Origin: Egibacteraceae bacterium
GTDB taxonomy: Bacteria > Actinomycetota > Nitriliruptoria > Euzebyales > Egibacteraceae
Direction: 5' to 3'
Assembly (NCBI GenBank): GCA_030446745.1
Contig: JAUJMS010000004.1
Span: forward strand, 1-64,000
Length of the DNA stretch: 64,000 nt
Shown here: positions 1 through 9,123 of the stretch, one piece after another
Numbering within the stretch: the stretch's first letter is position 1
Layout: each line of letters begins with the position of its first letter
Notes under the pieces: model-generated
Database searches by the model: none
What the model saw: only the letters and a program-made list of their open reading frames with translations
Told to the model about the DNA's origin: nothing
Translations under genes and position numbers: made by a program

Positions 1-490
1 CCTTGTCGATCGACGTGTCGAAGTACACGCCGGGCGAGCGAACGAGCTGCGAGACGACCACGCGTTCCGTGCCGTTGATGATGAACGTGCCGCCGTCGGT
101 CATCACGGGGAAGTCGCCCATGAACACCGTCTGCTGCTTGAGCTCGCCGGTGCCGCGGTTGAGGAACTCTGCCGTGACGAACAGCGGCGCGCTGTACGTC
201 ATGTCCTTCTCTTTGCACTCGTCCTGGGAGTTCTTCGGCTCCTCGAAGCGGTGCTGCGAGAACGACAGCTCCAGCTGCCCGGTGAAGTCAGCGATCGGCG
301 AGATCTCGGTGAAGACCTCCGCAAGCCCCTTCTCCTGCAGCCAGCGAAACGACTCCCGCTGGATCGCGACGAGGTCCAGATCCTCCACCGGAAGGGGCTC
401 GGCGATCTTGGCGAACGACAGCCGGTCGTAGCCGTTGCGGTCGTTGATGGCGCGCGACGAGGCGCCGTCGCTCAAACGAGACGTCGACAA
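1..490 (-). CDS. rpoB: RNA polymerase beta subunit, N-terminal part (cut by window edge)
   Basis: Catalytic beta subunit of RNA polymerase; only the first ~163 residues lie in the window. The minus strand reads without a stop from a TTG codon at 490, preceded by GAAGGAG six bases upstream, which decided the start. Conserved beta N-terminal motifs are visible: [33 protein letters not shown] and [15 protein letters not shown]. It lies downstream of rplJ-rplL, the usual rplJL-rpoBC order. The 300 bp from rplL contain an attenuator-like hairpin. No ATG in a better position was seen. Confidence 0.95.
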   Translation of the reverse strand, partial: MSTSRLSDGASSRAINDRNGYDRLSFAKIAEPLPVEDLDLVAIQRESFRWLQEKGLAEVFTEISPIADFTGQLELSFSQHRFEEPKNSQDECKEKDMTYSAPLFVTAEFLNRGTGELKQQTVFMGDFPVMTDGGTFIINGTERVVVSQLVRSPGVYFDTSIDK

Positions 491-638
491 GAGGAACTCC
501 TTCGAAGTGGCTTCAACGCCACGAAACGGCGGACGGCTGGGGCGAGCGCCCGCCGGACAGAATGCGGTTCAACGACACGAGGGCCGCAAGCACAGCAAAA
601 CGAGCATGGACAACTGAGGCCTACGGGAGCGCGAAAAG

Positions 639-663
639 GCAGTGTAGCCGTTGGCTACACTGC
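639..663 (-). terminator. attenuator hairpin between rplL and rpoB
   Basis: A perfect 11-bp inverted repeat (GCAGTGTAGCC and its complement) with a 3-base loop. On the minus strand it is followed directly by CTTTTCGC, so it looks like a weak intrinsic terminator. It sits in the 303-bp gap (491-793) between rplL and rpoB. Partial termination between rplL and rpoB is known from E. coli, where it sets the ratio of ribosomal protein to polymerase mRNA. The same role here is inference. Nothing else recognisable was seen in the gap. Confidence 0.6.
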
Positions 664-793
664 TCTCAACGCCGGTCCCTGCCAGATCTCACGATCGGCT
701 GAACGCGCCTCCTTGCAAGTGAAGTTACGACCACTGTGACATCCGCCCGCAGAACCGTCAAGCGCCAACCCACCGCCCCAACAGCGACGAGGA

Positions 794-1183
794 CTATTTC
801 ACCTCGACACCGGCGCCGGCGGCCTCCAGCGACTCCTTGGCCTTGTCCGCCGTCTCCTTGTTGACGCCCTCGAGCACCGGCTTGGGGGCCCCGTCGACAA
901 GGTCCTTGGCCTCCTTCAGGCCCAGGCTCGTCAAGGCGCGGACCTCCTTGATGACCTGGATCTTCTTCTCGCCGGCCGAGGTGAGGATGACGTCGAACTC
1001 AGTCTTCTCCTCCGCAGCTTCTCCGGCGTCACCATCGCCGGCGCCGGGCGCCGCGGCCACGGCCACCGGAGCGGCCGCAGTGACGTCGAACTCTTCTTCG
1101 AACTTCTTCACGAACTCGCTGAGCTCGAGGAGGGTCATCTCCTTGAACGCGTCGAGCAGGTCATCGGTGCCGAGCTTCGCCAT
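794..1183 (-). CDS. rplL: 50S ribosomal protein L7/L12
   Basis: Stalk protein of the large ribosomal subunit that recruits translational GTPases; 129 residues, normal for the family. The N-terminal dimerisation segment ([20 protein letters not shown]) is followed by an Ala/Pro/Gly hinge and the conserved C-terminal domain ([27 protein letters not shown]). The ATG at 1183 has GGGAG upstream and was preferred to an upstream in-frame codon at 1297, which would add a non-conserved leader. It lies 37 bp behind rplJ and is probably co-transcribed. Confidence 0.96.
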   Translation of the reverse strand: MAKLGTDDLLDAFKEMTLLELSEFVKKFEEEFDVTAAAPVAVAAAPGAGDGDAGEAAEEKTEFDVILTSAGEKKIQVIKEVRALTSLGLKEAKDLVDGAPKPVLEGVNKETADKAKESLEAAGAGVEVK

Positions 1184-1220
1184 GGTGCTGTCTCCCTTGT
1201 TGCTGATCGTCGTCGCTGAT

Positions 1221-1946
1221 CTATTCGGTGGTGGGGCCGATGTCCTCGGCCCGGCCCTCCGGGCCCGTCTCGCCGGGCGTGGCGTTGACGCCGGCATCGG
1301 CCGCAGCCTGTGTAGCGGCCACGGCCTCGGCGCTGTCCGGTTCGGGTGTCTGGTCTACGGCCGCAGCGGCCCCCGCCGCGTCGGGCGTGTCCTGCGCTTC
1401 GGCGGAGGGTGGCGCGTCCGCCTCACCGGCGGCGATGCGCTTGGACTGCAGCGCGGCCATGAGACGAGCCATCTTGGTGAGGCTGGCCAGCGCCAGGCGC
1501 GCTGGCTGCGCGATGATCGCCTGCATGATGCCGGCGACCTGTGACAGCAGCTCCTCGCGGGAGGCGAGGTCGGCGAGGCGTCCCGCCTCGCCGGCGTCGA
1601 TGAAGCGGCCCTCGAGGATGCCGCCCTTGACGACCAGGGCCGGGTGGGTCCTGGCGAAGGCGCGCAGCGCTTTGGCGGCAGCCACCGGGTCGTCGCCGCA
1701 GAAGGCCACTGCGGTGGGCCCCGTCAGCAGCTCATCGGGGACGTCGAAGCCGGCGTCGCGGACGGCGATCTTGGTCAGCGTGTTCTTGACGACCCGGTAC
1801 TCGGCGCCGGACTTTCGCAGCTCTGCCCGCAGCTGCGCGAGCTGGTCGACGGTCAACCCGCGGTACTCGGTGAGCATCGTGGCCGAGGCGCCGGAGATGC
1901 GCTCACGCACGTCGGTGACCGCCGCCGCCTTGTCTGGCCTTGCCAT
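1221..1946 (-). CDS. rplJ: 50S ribosomal protein L10 with acidic C-terminal tail
   Basis: L10 anchors the L7/L12 dimers on the ribosome. Residues 1 to ~170 match the family ([52 protein letters not shown]). The product is 241 residues, against the usual 165-185. The extra ~65 residues form an Ala/Pro/Asp/Glu-rich, probably disordered tail ending GPTTE. The ATG at 1946 was chosen because the conserved MARPDK begins there. The gene follows an L10 leader with an attenuator, so autogenous control by L10(L12)4 is likely. Confidence 0.94.
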   Translation of the reverse strand: MARPDKAAAVTDVRERISGASATMLTEYRGLTVDQLAQLRAELRKSGAEYRVVKNTLTKIAVRDAGFDVPDELLTGPTAVAFCGDDPVAAAKALRAFARTHPALVVKGGILEGRFIDAGEAGRLADLASREELLSQVAGIMQAIIAQPARLALASLTKMARLMAALQSKRIAAGEADAPPSAEAQDTPDAAGAAAAVDQTPEPDSAEAVAATQAAADAGVNATPGETGPEGRAEDIGPTTE

Positions 1947-1975
1947 GCCGTCTCTCCTCATCATCGCCGCACAAA

Positions 1976-2008
1976 CAAAAATGCCCCCCGCAGACCGGGA
2001 GGCACAGG
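1976..2008 (-). terminator. attenuator hairpin of the L10 leader
   Basis: On the minus strand TGCCTCCCG and CGGGGGGCA form a 9-bp stem (one G-T pair) with a 5-base loop, followed by TTTTTGTTTG. This is a good intrinsic terminator 30 bases before the rplJ start. It is placed as expected for the attenuator that ribosomal protein L10 controls in bacterial rplJL operons. Confidence 0.7.
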
Positions 2009-2150
2009 CATGACCAAGCTGGTGCTTGCTCTACCTGCGCTGGCCGGCTTCCCAGTGGAAAGCACCTTCGCCACAAGAAATTCGTGGAACCAAGCGGTCT
2101 ACGGCTGACGGCCAGCGTACGGTGCCGGCACCGGGCCGTCAAAGCAGGCG
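2009..2150 (-). promoter_or_regulatory. L10 leader RNA (rplJL 5' untranslated region)
   Basis: The stretch between rplA and the attenuator reads on the minus strand as an L10-leader-like element. It contains AGACCGC followed shortly by GGTTCC, plus GC-rich paired segments including GGTGCCGGCACC. The L10 leader family (Rfam RF00557) occupies this place in many bacteria and binds L10(L12)4. The assignment rests on position and these motifs; no covariance model was run. The boundaries are approximate. Confidence 0.55.
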
Positions 2151-2164
2151 ACGGACCGGGCGGC

Positions 2165-2874
2165 TCATGCGGCCGAGGCTTCCTCCCACAGGTCACGCGT
2201 GCGGGTCGGGTCGATGCGGACCTGGGCTCATGGCCGCGCAACGTGGATGCTGCGCAGGTAGCGCCCTTTGGAGGAGGCCGCCGGCGACGCGCAGCAGCTC
2301 GTCAAGGACCGCGCCGTAGTTCTCCGTCAGCTGGCGGGCGTCGAAGGACGCCTTGCCCAGGACGAGGTGGACGTTGGTCTGACGGTCCGACCGCAATTGA
2401 TCTTTCCGGCCTTGATCTCTGGACACGGCGCGCGACGTCCATCGTGACGGTGCCTGTTCGGGTTGGGCATGAGGCCGCGGGGACCCAGCACCTTGCCGTA
2501 GCGGCCGATCTTGCCCATCTGGTCGGGCGTCGCGATGACGGCGTCGAAATCGAGGTTGCCGGCCTCGATGAGTGCGGTCACCGGCCGCCTTGACGATGTC
2601 CGCGCCGGCCGCCTCGGCTTCGGCAGCCTTGGCGCCCTCCGCGAACACCGCGACCCGCATGCTCTTGCCGGTCCCGTGCGGCAGCGCGACCGACCCGCGC
2701 ACCATCTGGTCGGCGCGGCGCGGGTCGATGCCCAGGCGCAACGCCAGGTTGACGGTCGCGTCGAACTTGACCGTCGCCGTCTGGGTGACCAGGCGCATCG
2801 CCTCCGCCGGCGGGTAGAGGCGCTCCGCGTCGATCTTGGCCTGCATCGCGATAGCGCTTTCCGTGCTTTGCCAT
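2165..2874 (-). CDS. rplA: 50S ribosomal protein L1 (reading frame broken several times)
   Basis: L1 binds 23S rRNA at the exit-site stalk and represses its own operon. Family motifs run in order but in changing frames: [11 protein letters not shown] at the ATG (2874), [124 protein letters not shown] and finally IDPTRTRD before TGA at 2165. At least five frame changes are needed, in an essential single-copy gene with otherwise intact conservation. I read them as base-calling errors, not pseudogenisation. The upstream neighbour is rplK. Confidence 0.85.
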
Positions 2875-2940
2875 GTGGTGTTTACCTCCCGTGGTTCATG
2901 CGGGCTCAACGCCCTCCCACATCGTCAAGTGGTTGCAAGA

Positions 2941-3015
2941 GTCGGGCTGGTGTCGCCTGGAGAGACGGCTTGAGGGTGGGCGGGTGAGCGCCCCGGAAGG
3001 CGACACCAGCCCGAC
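2941..3015 (-). repeat. 17-bp perfect inverted repeat between rplK and rplA
   Basis: Bases 2941-2957 (GTCGGGCTGGTGTCGCC) and 2999-3015 are exact reverse complements with 41 bases between. The transcript of the 164-bp rplK-rplA gap could form a very stable long stem-loop. No T-run follows it, so it is not a standard terminator. An RNA-processing site or an L1-related control element is possible, but this is inference. Confidence 0.8.
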
Positions 3016-3038
3016 CATCCAGCGCCGAGAACACAGTG

Positions 3039-3459
3039 CTACTCGACGTTCAGCCCCATGGACCGCGCCGTCCCTTCGATGATCTTCCGTGCGCCGTCGA
3101 CGTCGACGGCGTTGAGGTCCTCCATCTTCAGCTCGGCGATCTCGCGCACCTGGTCACGGCTGACGGTGCCGACCTTGGTCCGGTTTGGGACGCCTGAGCC
3201 CCTTCTCGACGTTGGCGGCCTTGAGCAACAGCTGCGCGGCGGGCGGCGTCTTGGTGACGAACGTGAAGGAACGGTCCTCGAAGACCGTGATCTCCACGGG
3301 GACGACGTTGCCCTGCTGCGCCGACGTCCGCTCGTTGTACGCCTTGCAGAACTCCATGATGTTCACGCCGTGCTGACCCAGTGCCGACCCACGGGGGTGC
3401 GGTACGCCCTGACCGGCGGGGATCTGGAGCTTGATCAGCGCCATTGCTTTCTTGGCCAT
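3039..3459 (-). CDS. rplK: 50S ribosomal protein L11 (frameshifted)
   Basis: L11 forms the GTPase-associated centre with 23S rRNA. The first frame gives [49 protein letters not shown] and [18 protein letters not shown]. After a break near 3185 the C-terminal part continues in another frame as [19 protein letters not shown] and [14 protein letters not shown], ending in TAG at 3039. The normally invariant Pro-rich segment after PAGQ reads as a short out-of-frame patch, as two missing C bases in C-runs would give. The order secE-nusG-rplK-rplA is conserved. Confidence 0.9.
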
Positions 3460-3492
3460 CTGCTTGCTTCTCCTGCGTGGTCCCGACGGGCG

Positions 3493-4478
3493 CTAGAGCT
3501 TGGCGACCTGGTCGAAAGCGAGCTCGACGGGCGTCTCCCGGCCGAATATCGACACCAGAACCTTCAGCTTGTTCTGGTCGGCGTTGATCTCCGAGATCGT
3601 TCCGGTGAAGTCGGCGAACGGACCCGAGGTGACGCGGATGTTCTCGCCCTCTTCGTACTCGACACTGGGTGCCACCTCCTCGCCCTCTTCAGGCTCGCGG
3701 AGGATCGCCTCGACCTCCTTGAGGCTGAGGGGCACGGGCTTGGCCCCGGGAGGGCCGACGAAGCCGGTGACGGCAGGCGTGTTGCGCACGACGTACCAGG
3801 AGTCGTCGTCGAGTTCCATCCGCACGAGGACGTAGCCCGGGAACACCTTGCGCTTGACGTTCTGCTTCTTGCCCGCCTTGATCTCGACGGCGTCCTCGGT
3901 GGGAATGATGACGTCGTAGATCCGGTCTTCCATGTTCATCGACTGGATCCGGCTTTCGAGGTTGGCCTTCACCTTCTGCTCGTAGCCGGCATAGGTGTGG
4001 ACGACGTAGAAGTCGCCCGCAGGCGCATGAAGTCGAGGCGGCTCGGTGTGGCCGGCGCTGCCTCCGCCTCCTCGGCGGCGTCCGCGGGAGCGTCGGCCTC
4101 GGAGTTCGGGCGCGACCTGCCTCGTCGAGAGACGCCTGCGCGAGCAGTTCGTCGGCGTTGCTGCTGTCCGCCTCGACGACCGCTGAGTCGGCCAGGGCGA
4201 GCAGGTCGCCGAGGTCGTCTTCCTCGACGACCGCCATCGCACCGGCTTCCAGGGCCGTCGAGGTCGAGGTGCGCGTCGTCGACGGCCGGCGTGTCGCCGG
4301 AGACCTCCTCGATGCCGACCGCGGGGGTGTCGGGCATCGGTGCGGGGTCGTCGGGCGTGCCGTCCGTGGAGGCTCGACCTCGGGCGTCGGGATCCGCGCG
4401 TCTTCCCGCCTCGCCGGCGGCGGCACGGTCGGCGGCGTCGTCGTCGACGATGTCTGAAAGGGTGGGGTCGCTGCTCAT
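3493..4478 (-). CDS. nusG: transcription termination/antitermination factor NusG with acidic N-terminal extension (frameshifted)
   Basis: NusG binds RNA polymerase and Rho or ribosomal S10. The core is intact: [20 protein letters not shown] and [19 protein letters not shown] (NGN domain), then [20 protein letters not shown] and [19 protein letters not shown] (KOW domain). Before it are ~150 residues of acidic, Asp/Glu/Ala-rich sequence starting [14 protein letters not shown], spread over more than one frame. Such acidic N-terminal extensions are usual in actinobacterial NusG. The ATG at 4478 overlaps the secE stop (ATGA), so translation is coupled. Confidence 0.9.
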
Positions 4479-4713
4479 GAGCCGAACATCCGAAGAATCA
4501 GGGTCCCGAACAACCTGGTCGAGGGCGGTGATGTACAGGGTGATGATGGTCACGGAGACGAGCACGACGAGGCTGTAGGACATCAGCTCCTTGCGCGACG
4601 GCCACGCGACCTTGCGCAGCCCGGAGCGCACTTCGCGCAGGAACTGCCGCGGCGCCGTCCGCGCAGCGCGGCTGCGCGTGCTCCGCCGCCGGCGTTGCGC
4701 CGTCGTCGCTCAT
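4475..4713 (-). CDS. secE: preprotein translocase subunit SecE (frameshifted)
   Basis: Small essential membrane subunit of the SecYEG channel. The ATG at 4713 ([13 protein letters not shown]) starts a short hydrophilic lead. After a frame break comes the conserved [15 protein letters not shown], then one membrane span ([20 protein letters not shown]). A single extra T near 4515 breaks the end. Removing it gives [14 protein letters not shown] and a TGA that overlaps the nusG ATG. About 79 residues, normal for one-span SecE. tRNA-Trp lies just upstream. Confidence 0.88.
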
Positions 4714-4787
4714 CGCGCCACTCCTTCGTGCGCGGTGTCGCGGCGATGCTCTCGTCTGGTTCGGAAATGGCGTGCGGTTCTGCAAAG

Positions 4788-4860
4788 CAGGGGGCGGAGG
4801 ACTCGAACCCCCGGCCTTCGGTTTTGGAGACCGACGCTCTGCCAGTTGAGCTACGCCCCT
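4788..4860 (-). tRNA. trnW: tRNA-Trp (CCA)
   Basis: The minus strand folds as a tRNA beginning AGGGGCGTAGCTCAACTGG. Its anticodon arm CGGTCTCCAAAACCG gives anticodon CCA, and the T-loop reads GGTTCGAGT. The 3' half shows CCTCCGCCCCCT where CCCTCCGCCCCT would pair perfectly with the 5' acceptor strand, which looks like two compensating C-run miscalls. No CCA is encoded. The neighbour is secE, as in many bacteria. Confidence 0.92.
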
Positions 4861-4911
4861 ACGATGGTCGCAGGACAAAGAAAACACTGCCCCATGGGCA
4901 GCGTGCTGTCG

Positions 4912-4942
4912 AGTATAGGCCGCCGCTCGCGCCGCCCGGCAA
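4912..4942 (-). promoter_or_regulatory. candidate promoter for trnW-secE-nusG
   Basis: On the minus strand TTGCCG (4942-4937) and TATACT (4917-4912) resemble -35 and -10 boxes, 19 bases apart, about 50 bases before tRNA-Trp. The spacing is longer than ideal. TATACT is the stronger half of the evidence. Confidence 0.4.
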
Positions 4943-4961
4943 CCGTCCTCCTACCCCAGCT

Positions 4962-5363
4962 TCACGCGCGCGACGGCTTGCGGTCGACGACGCGCGAGCC
5001 GTCGTCCAGCTCCGCCCACACCGCCAGCGTCGCGGTGGCCCCGGCCTGGTCCACCTCAACCACCTCGCCACCATAGGTGACCGTCGCACCGAGCGGGCAC
5101 GGGGCGCGAAAACTCGCCGACAGCTTCAGCACGTTCGGGGCCGCCCGCCCACTGGGTCACCACCCGCGAAACGATTCCCATGTTGTACATACCGTGGGCG
5201 ATGATTCCGCCCGTCGGGCTGACCTGCGCGGCGAACTCTTCCTGCCAGTGCAGCGGGTTGAAGTCCCCGCTGGCTCCGGCGCACATAATGAGCTGCGCCT
5301 GATCGATGGTCTGGCTGTGCGTCGGGATCTGATCGCCGACAGCGACATCGTTCGAATCGGCAC
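4962..5363 (-). CDS. hadB: MaoC-family (3R)-hydroxyacyl-ACP dehydratase subunit, HadB-like (frameshifted)
   Basis: Predicted hot-dog-fold dehydratase subunit. In mycobacteria HadB pairs with HadA or HadC in FAS-II fatty-acid elongation. Visible motifs are AGASGDFNPLHWQEEFA (the MaoC D-x4-H hydratase motif with Asp and His), TGGIIAHGMYNMGIV and the C-terminal TYGGEVVEVDQAG, with TGA at 4962. A frame break lies near 5140. The start is uncertain: GTG at 5363 directly follows the hadA stop, but one base is missing nearby. It is 100 bp from trnW, as in Mycobacterium. Substrate in this organism unknown. Confidence 0.82.
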
Positions 5364-5364
5364 C

Positions 5365-5788
5365 TCAGCTCCCGCGCCGAAGAAGATGATGGTGCTCCGG
5401 CTGGTCAGGACCGGGTGGGAAGTCTCGGCGTCGACGCAGTCGATCTGCTGCGTGAGGAACTCCATGTTGCCCTTGGCCCTGATGTCCGCGATCGACGGAG
5501 TGCACACGAGCGTGTCGCCCACGCGTACGGGGCGGTGGAACTCGTATTCCTGCGACCCGTGCACGAGGTTGAAGTGCGCCCCCAGCTCCGGGTCGAGGAA
5601 CATCTCGACGCTGCGGCCCACCGTGAAGCACGCGGCGAATGATGGCGGCGCGACGGTGTCGCCGATCTCGCTTCCGCGGCCTGCCGCGTCACCCCGGTGG
5701 CGCGCGCGTACTCGCGCACCTTCTCCCGGCACACCTCGTAGCGGTAGGACCCGTAGACGTGGCCGATCCGGTCTGTGTTCAGCGCGAT
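5365..5788 (-). CDS. hadA: MaoC-family dehydratase N-terminal-type subunit, HadA-like (frameshifted)
   Basis: FAS1-like dehydratase domain protein, the partner of HadB. Visible segments are [14 protein letters not shown] at the N-terminus, [55 protein letters not shown] and [19 protein letters not shown], then TIIFFGAG before a TGA at 5365-5367. At least two frame changes occur. No normal start codon is visible: GAAGGAGA lies ideally before ATCGCGCTGAAC at 5788, where ATG would be expected. The gene follows infC by 15 bases, so co-transcription is likely. Confidence 0.82.
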
Positions 5789-5803
5789 GACGTCTCCTTC
5801 GCC

Positions 5804-6327
5804 TTACCTCGCGCCCGACTTCGGCCCGAGCACCATCGTGACGAAGCGACCTTCCATACCGAGCGCGTCTCCACGGTCGCCACGTCGGACAGCTCTTCTT
5901 CGGCCAAAGCGCGTCCAGGATCTTCTGCCCCATCTCGGACGGCGCAGCTCGCGGGCACGGAACATGACCTGCACGCGCACCGAGTGACCGTCCTGGAGAA
6001 ACTTGCGGGCCTGCCGTGCCTTGGTGGCGCAAAGTCGTGATCGTCGATCTTGGGTCGGAACCGCAGGGCCTTCTGACCGCTGCCGCGCTGGCTCTTGCGC
6101 GCCTCCCGCTGCGCGCGCTCCTCTTCGAACAGGAACTTGCCGTAGTCCATCACCTTGGCGACGGGCGGATTCGCGTTCGGCGCGACCTCGACCAGGTCGA
6201 GGTCCATCGCCTGCGCGGCTTCGATCGCGATCTTCAGAGGCACCACCCCGATCTGCTTGCCCTCCGGGCCGATCAGCCGGACTTCCTTCGCCCGGATCTC
6301 AGCGTTTGTTGCGAGTCGTTCCTTCAT
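5804..6327 (-). CDS. infC: translation initiation factor IF-3 (frameshifted)
   Basis: IF-3 binds the 30S subunit and monitors initiator tRNA selection. The N-domain is intact: [40 protein letters not shown] and [19 protein letters not shown]. The C-domain follows through several frame breaks: [40 protein letters not shown] and [15 protein letters not shown], with TAA at 5804. The start is an ATG (6327) after GGAGG, not the rare AUU often used by infC. infC usually sits with rpmI-rplT. Lying between rpmG and hadA is unusual. Confidence 0.88.
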
Positions 6328-6377
6328 GCTCCTCCAAGTGGTTGTGATCAGTCTCATCGATGCGCGAGCACGCGGAA

Positions 6378-6404
6378 ACCCCGCCGGCGATTCGCCGGCG
6401 GGGT
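6378..6404 (-). terminator. hairpin terminator behind rpmG
   Basis: An 11-bp perfect stem (ACCCCGCCGGC / GCCGGCGGGGT) with a 5-base loop. On the minus strand it is followed by TTTCCGC. It lies between the rpmG stop and the infC start, so infC may be transcribed separately or by read-through. The T-run is short, as is common in high-GC actinobacteria. Confidence 0.6.
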
Positions 6405-6446
6405 CACGCAGCAACAGCGGACGGCGAAGCAGCAGGCGAGCGTCGC

Positions 6447-6585
6447 CTACTTGGTCTCGCGGTGGGACCGGCGGAGTCCTGCACCGCGGGCAGTACTTGC
6501 GCATCTCCAGGCGGTCGCGCTGCGTGTTGCGGTTCTTCGTGGTGATGTAATTGCGCTCCTTGCACTCCACGCAAGCCATCGTCAC
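6447..6585 (-). CDS. rpmG: 50S ribosomal protein L33 (frameshifted)
   Basis: Small zinc-binding large-subunit protein. The minus strand reads [19 protein letters not shown] and [13 protein letters not shown], with the two CxxC pairs of the zinc-binding L33 form. One base too many near 6465 separates this from the ending HRETK and TAG at 6447. The coding part probably begins a little upstream (SDTRPKVTM, near 6615), where the frame is also disturbed, so the 5' end is uncertain. Its place before hadA matches mycobacterial rpmG2. Confidence 0.85.
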
Positions 6586-6676
6586 CTTCGGCCTCGTATC
6601 ACTCCTGGGCCATCTGGTCAGCTACCTCTCTTGGCCGCCACTCCTGCGGCGGCCGCAGTGCGGGTCGTCCGTCGCC

Positions 6677-7852
<1,176 letters not shown>

Positions 7853-7909
7853 GACGCAAACTCCTTGCCAGCTGCCGTGGGTGTCTGTAGCGGAGGACTT
7901 GGATGATCG

Positions 7910-7982
7910 TAGCGGCGGGTGGATTCGAACCACCGACAACTCGATTATGAGCCGAGTGCTCTAACCCCTGAGCTACGCCGCC
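7910..7982 (-). tRNA. trnM: tRNA-Met (CAT), copy 1
   Basis: Minus-strand cloverleaf beginning GGCGGCGTAGCTCAGGGG. The anticodon arm CTCGGCTCATAATCGAG gives anticodon CAT, the T-arm is GGTGGTTCGAATCCACC and the acceptor 3' strand CGCCGCT. Likely elongator tRNA-Met, because the anticodon stem lacks the three G-C pairs of initiator tRNA. No CCA is encoded. It is identical to the copy at 14674-14746. Confidence 0.92.
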
Positions 7983-8017
7983 GCGGGTCGTCGCCCCGTG
8001 CCTCTTGACGGGACCAG

Positions 8018-8061
8018 AGCCCCCCAACGGAATCGAACCGTTGACCTTCTCCTTACCATGG
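8018..8061 (-). pseudogene. 3' half of tRNA-Thr (attachment-site-like remnant)
   Basis: These 44 bases equal the 3' part of the complete tRNA-Thr at 14785-14857, from CCATGGTAAGGAG in the anticodon arm to the acceptor end. The match stops abruptly at 8061, so the 5' half is missing. A tRNA 3' half at the far end of an insert is the usual footprint of tyrosine-recombinase integration, since those att cores often start in the anticodon loop. Confidence 0.85.
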
Positions 8062-8379
8062 GTCTCAGAGGGTCCTGAGAATCCGCTGGTCAGAAGCTTT
8101 TCGTGTCAACGGTCCGGGTTCGCTGGTGGACTCAGTGGACTGTACCACCCCGGTTATGACCCCTTGTGCCCCGTGTGTGCCCCAAGCGCAAGGGGCGAAG
8201 CGGCGTCTTTTAAATGACCGCGTAAGCCGCCGCTCGGCGCCCTCCCGCGTGTACGACTCAGTCCGGGGCTCGTCCCGCCCCCGACCTCGTGGTACTACGC
8301 CTCTAGCGCTGTCGGGGGCGCACCACGTAATGTTGCGCCATGACAGGACGTGGTGCCCGTGCGTGACTCTGTTCTGGTG

Positions 8380-9058
8380 GTGACACTACACGTTGGGGCT
8401 CTGTGGCGGGCGGTCGACGGTGACGTGTTGGTCGGACAAGTCAGGGAGTGGGTGCGACCGGACGCGAAACGGTTCCTGTATGGGTGACCGCCGCGACGAC
8501 GCTACAAGCCCTTGCTGTCGGCCATCACAAGCGACCTCCGCGGGGCACTTTTCGTTTCGTCGATGAGGACGACGAGGTGCGCCTGTCGGCGTTGGGCCAG
8601 TTCGACTTCCGGGCGGCGCGACGCGAAAGCGACTACACGATCTCGGCCGAAGTCGCATGGCAACGACTCAGCACAGCGACGGCGCCCGATGGGCTTGTGC
8701 TCCGTTCCGCCGCTGACGTGGACGCCGACCGCCTACGGCTGCTCGATGAGGATCTCCGTCAGGATGTTCTTGGCACGGACGGCTGGCGTTGGGATCCCGA
8801 CGACTTCATCGAGGAGACGTTCGACGCTTCGGCGTTCGACCCGGAGTTGTACTGGGTCGCGACAACGGGCGACGAACAGTACGTGGGCTTGGCGCGCGTC
8901 TGGAACAACCCCACCTGTCCGCGACTGGGTCTAGGCGTGGCGCGGCCGCCGCCGCGGGCCGGCACGGCCCCTGCCGAGGCGGGTTTTCCAGACCCTGCAC
9001 GCCCGCGACACCGATGTAGAGCGCGAGGAGCACGCGTCGCCTGCAAGCCGGATGCTTG
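8380..9058 (+). pseudogene. GNAT-family N-acetyltransferase, frameshifted
   Basis: From a GTG at 8380 the plus strand gives ALWRAVDGDVLVGQVREWV. Frame changes then lead to LSALGQFDFRAARRESDYTI, AVDADRLRLLDEDL-like sequence and FDPELYWVATTGDEQYVGLA. The acetyl-CoA-binding region of GNAT enzymes is recognisable as RLGL-GVARP, with the RGRGLA-type loop smeared across frames near 8940. At least three indels are needed. Substrate unknown. Real decay and sequencing error cannot be told apart here. Confidence 0.5.
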
Positions 9059-9123
9059 ATCCTCGGGGCCGAACGGACGGGCAGCAGCGTCGAGTTGGTC
9101 AGGGCGGCACCAGCGCTGCCGCC

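Noticed and set aside
2116-2135. GGTGCCGGCACC palindrome as an operator
   Set aside because: It lies in the L10 leader and is more simply explained as part of that RNA's secondary structure.
3058-4578. 506-codon plus-strand frame
   Set aside because: Shadow of nusG, rplK and secE; conserved proteins read on the minus strand.
8062-8380. Search for an integrase next to the tRNA-Thr remnant
   Set aside because: No frame on either strand shows the R-H-R-Y pattern or a recombinase C-terminus; only possible repeat arms were seen.
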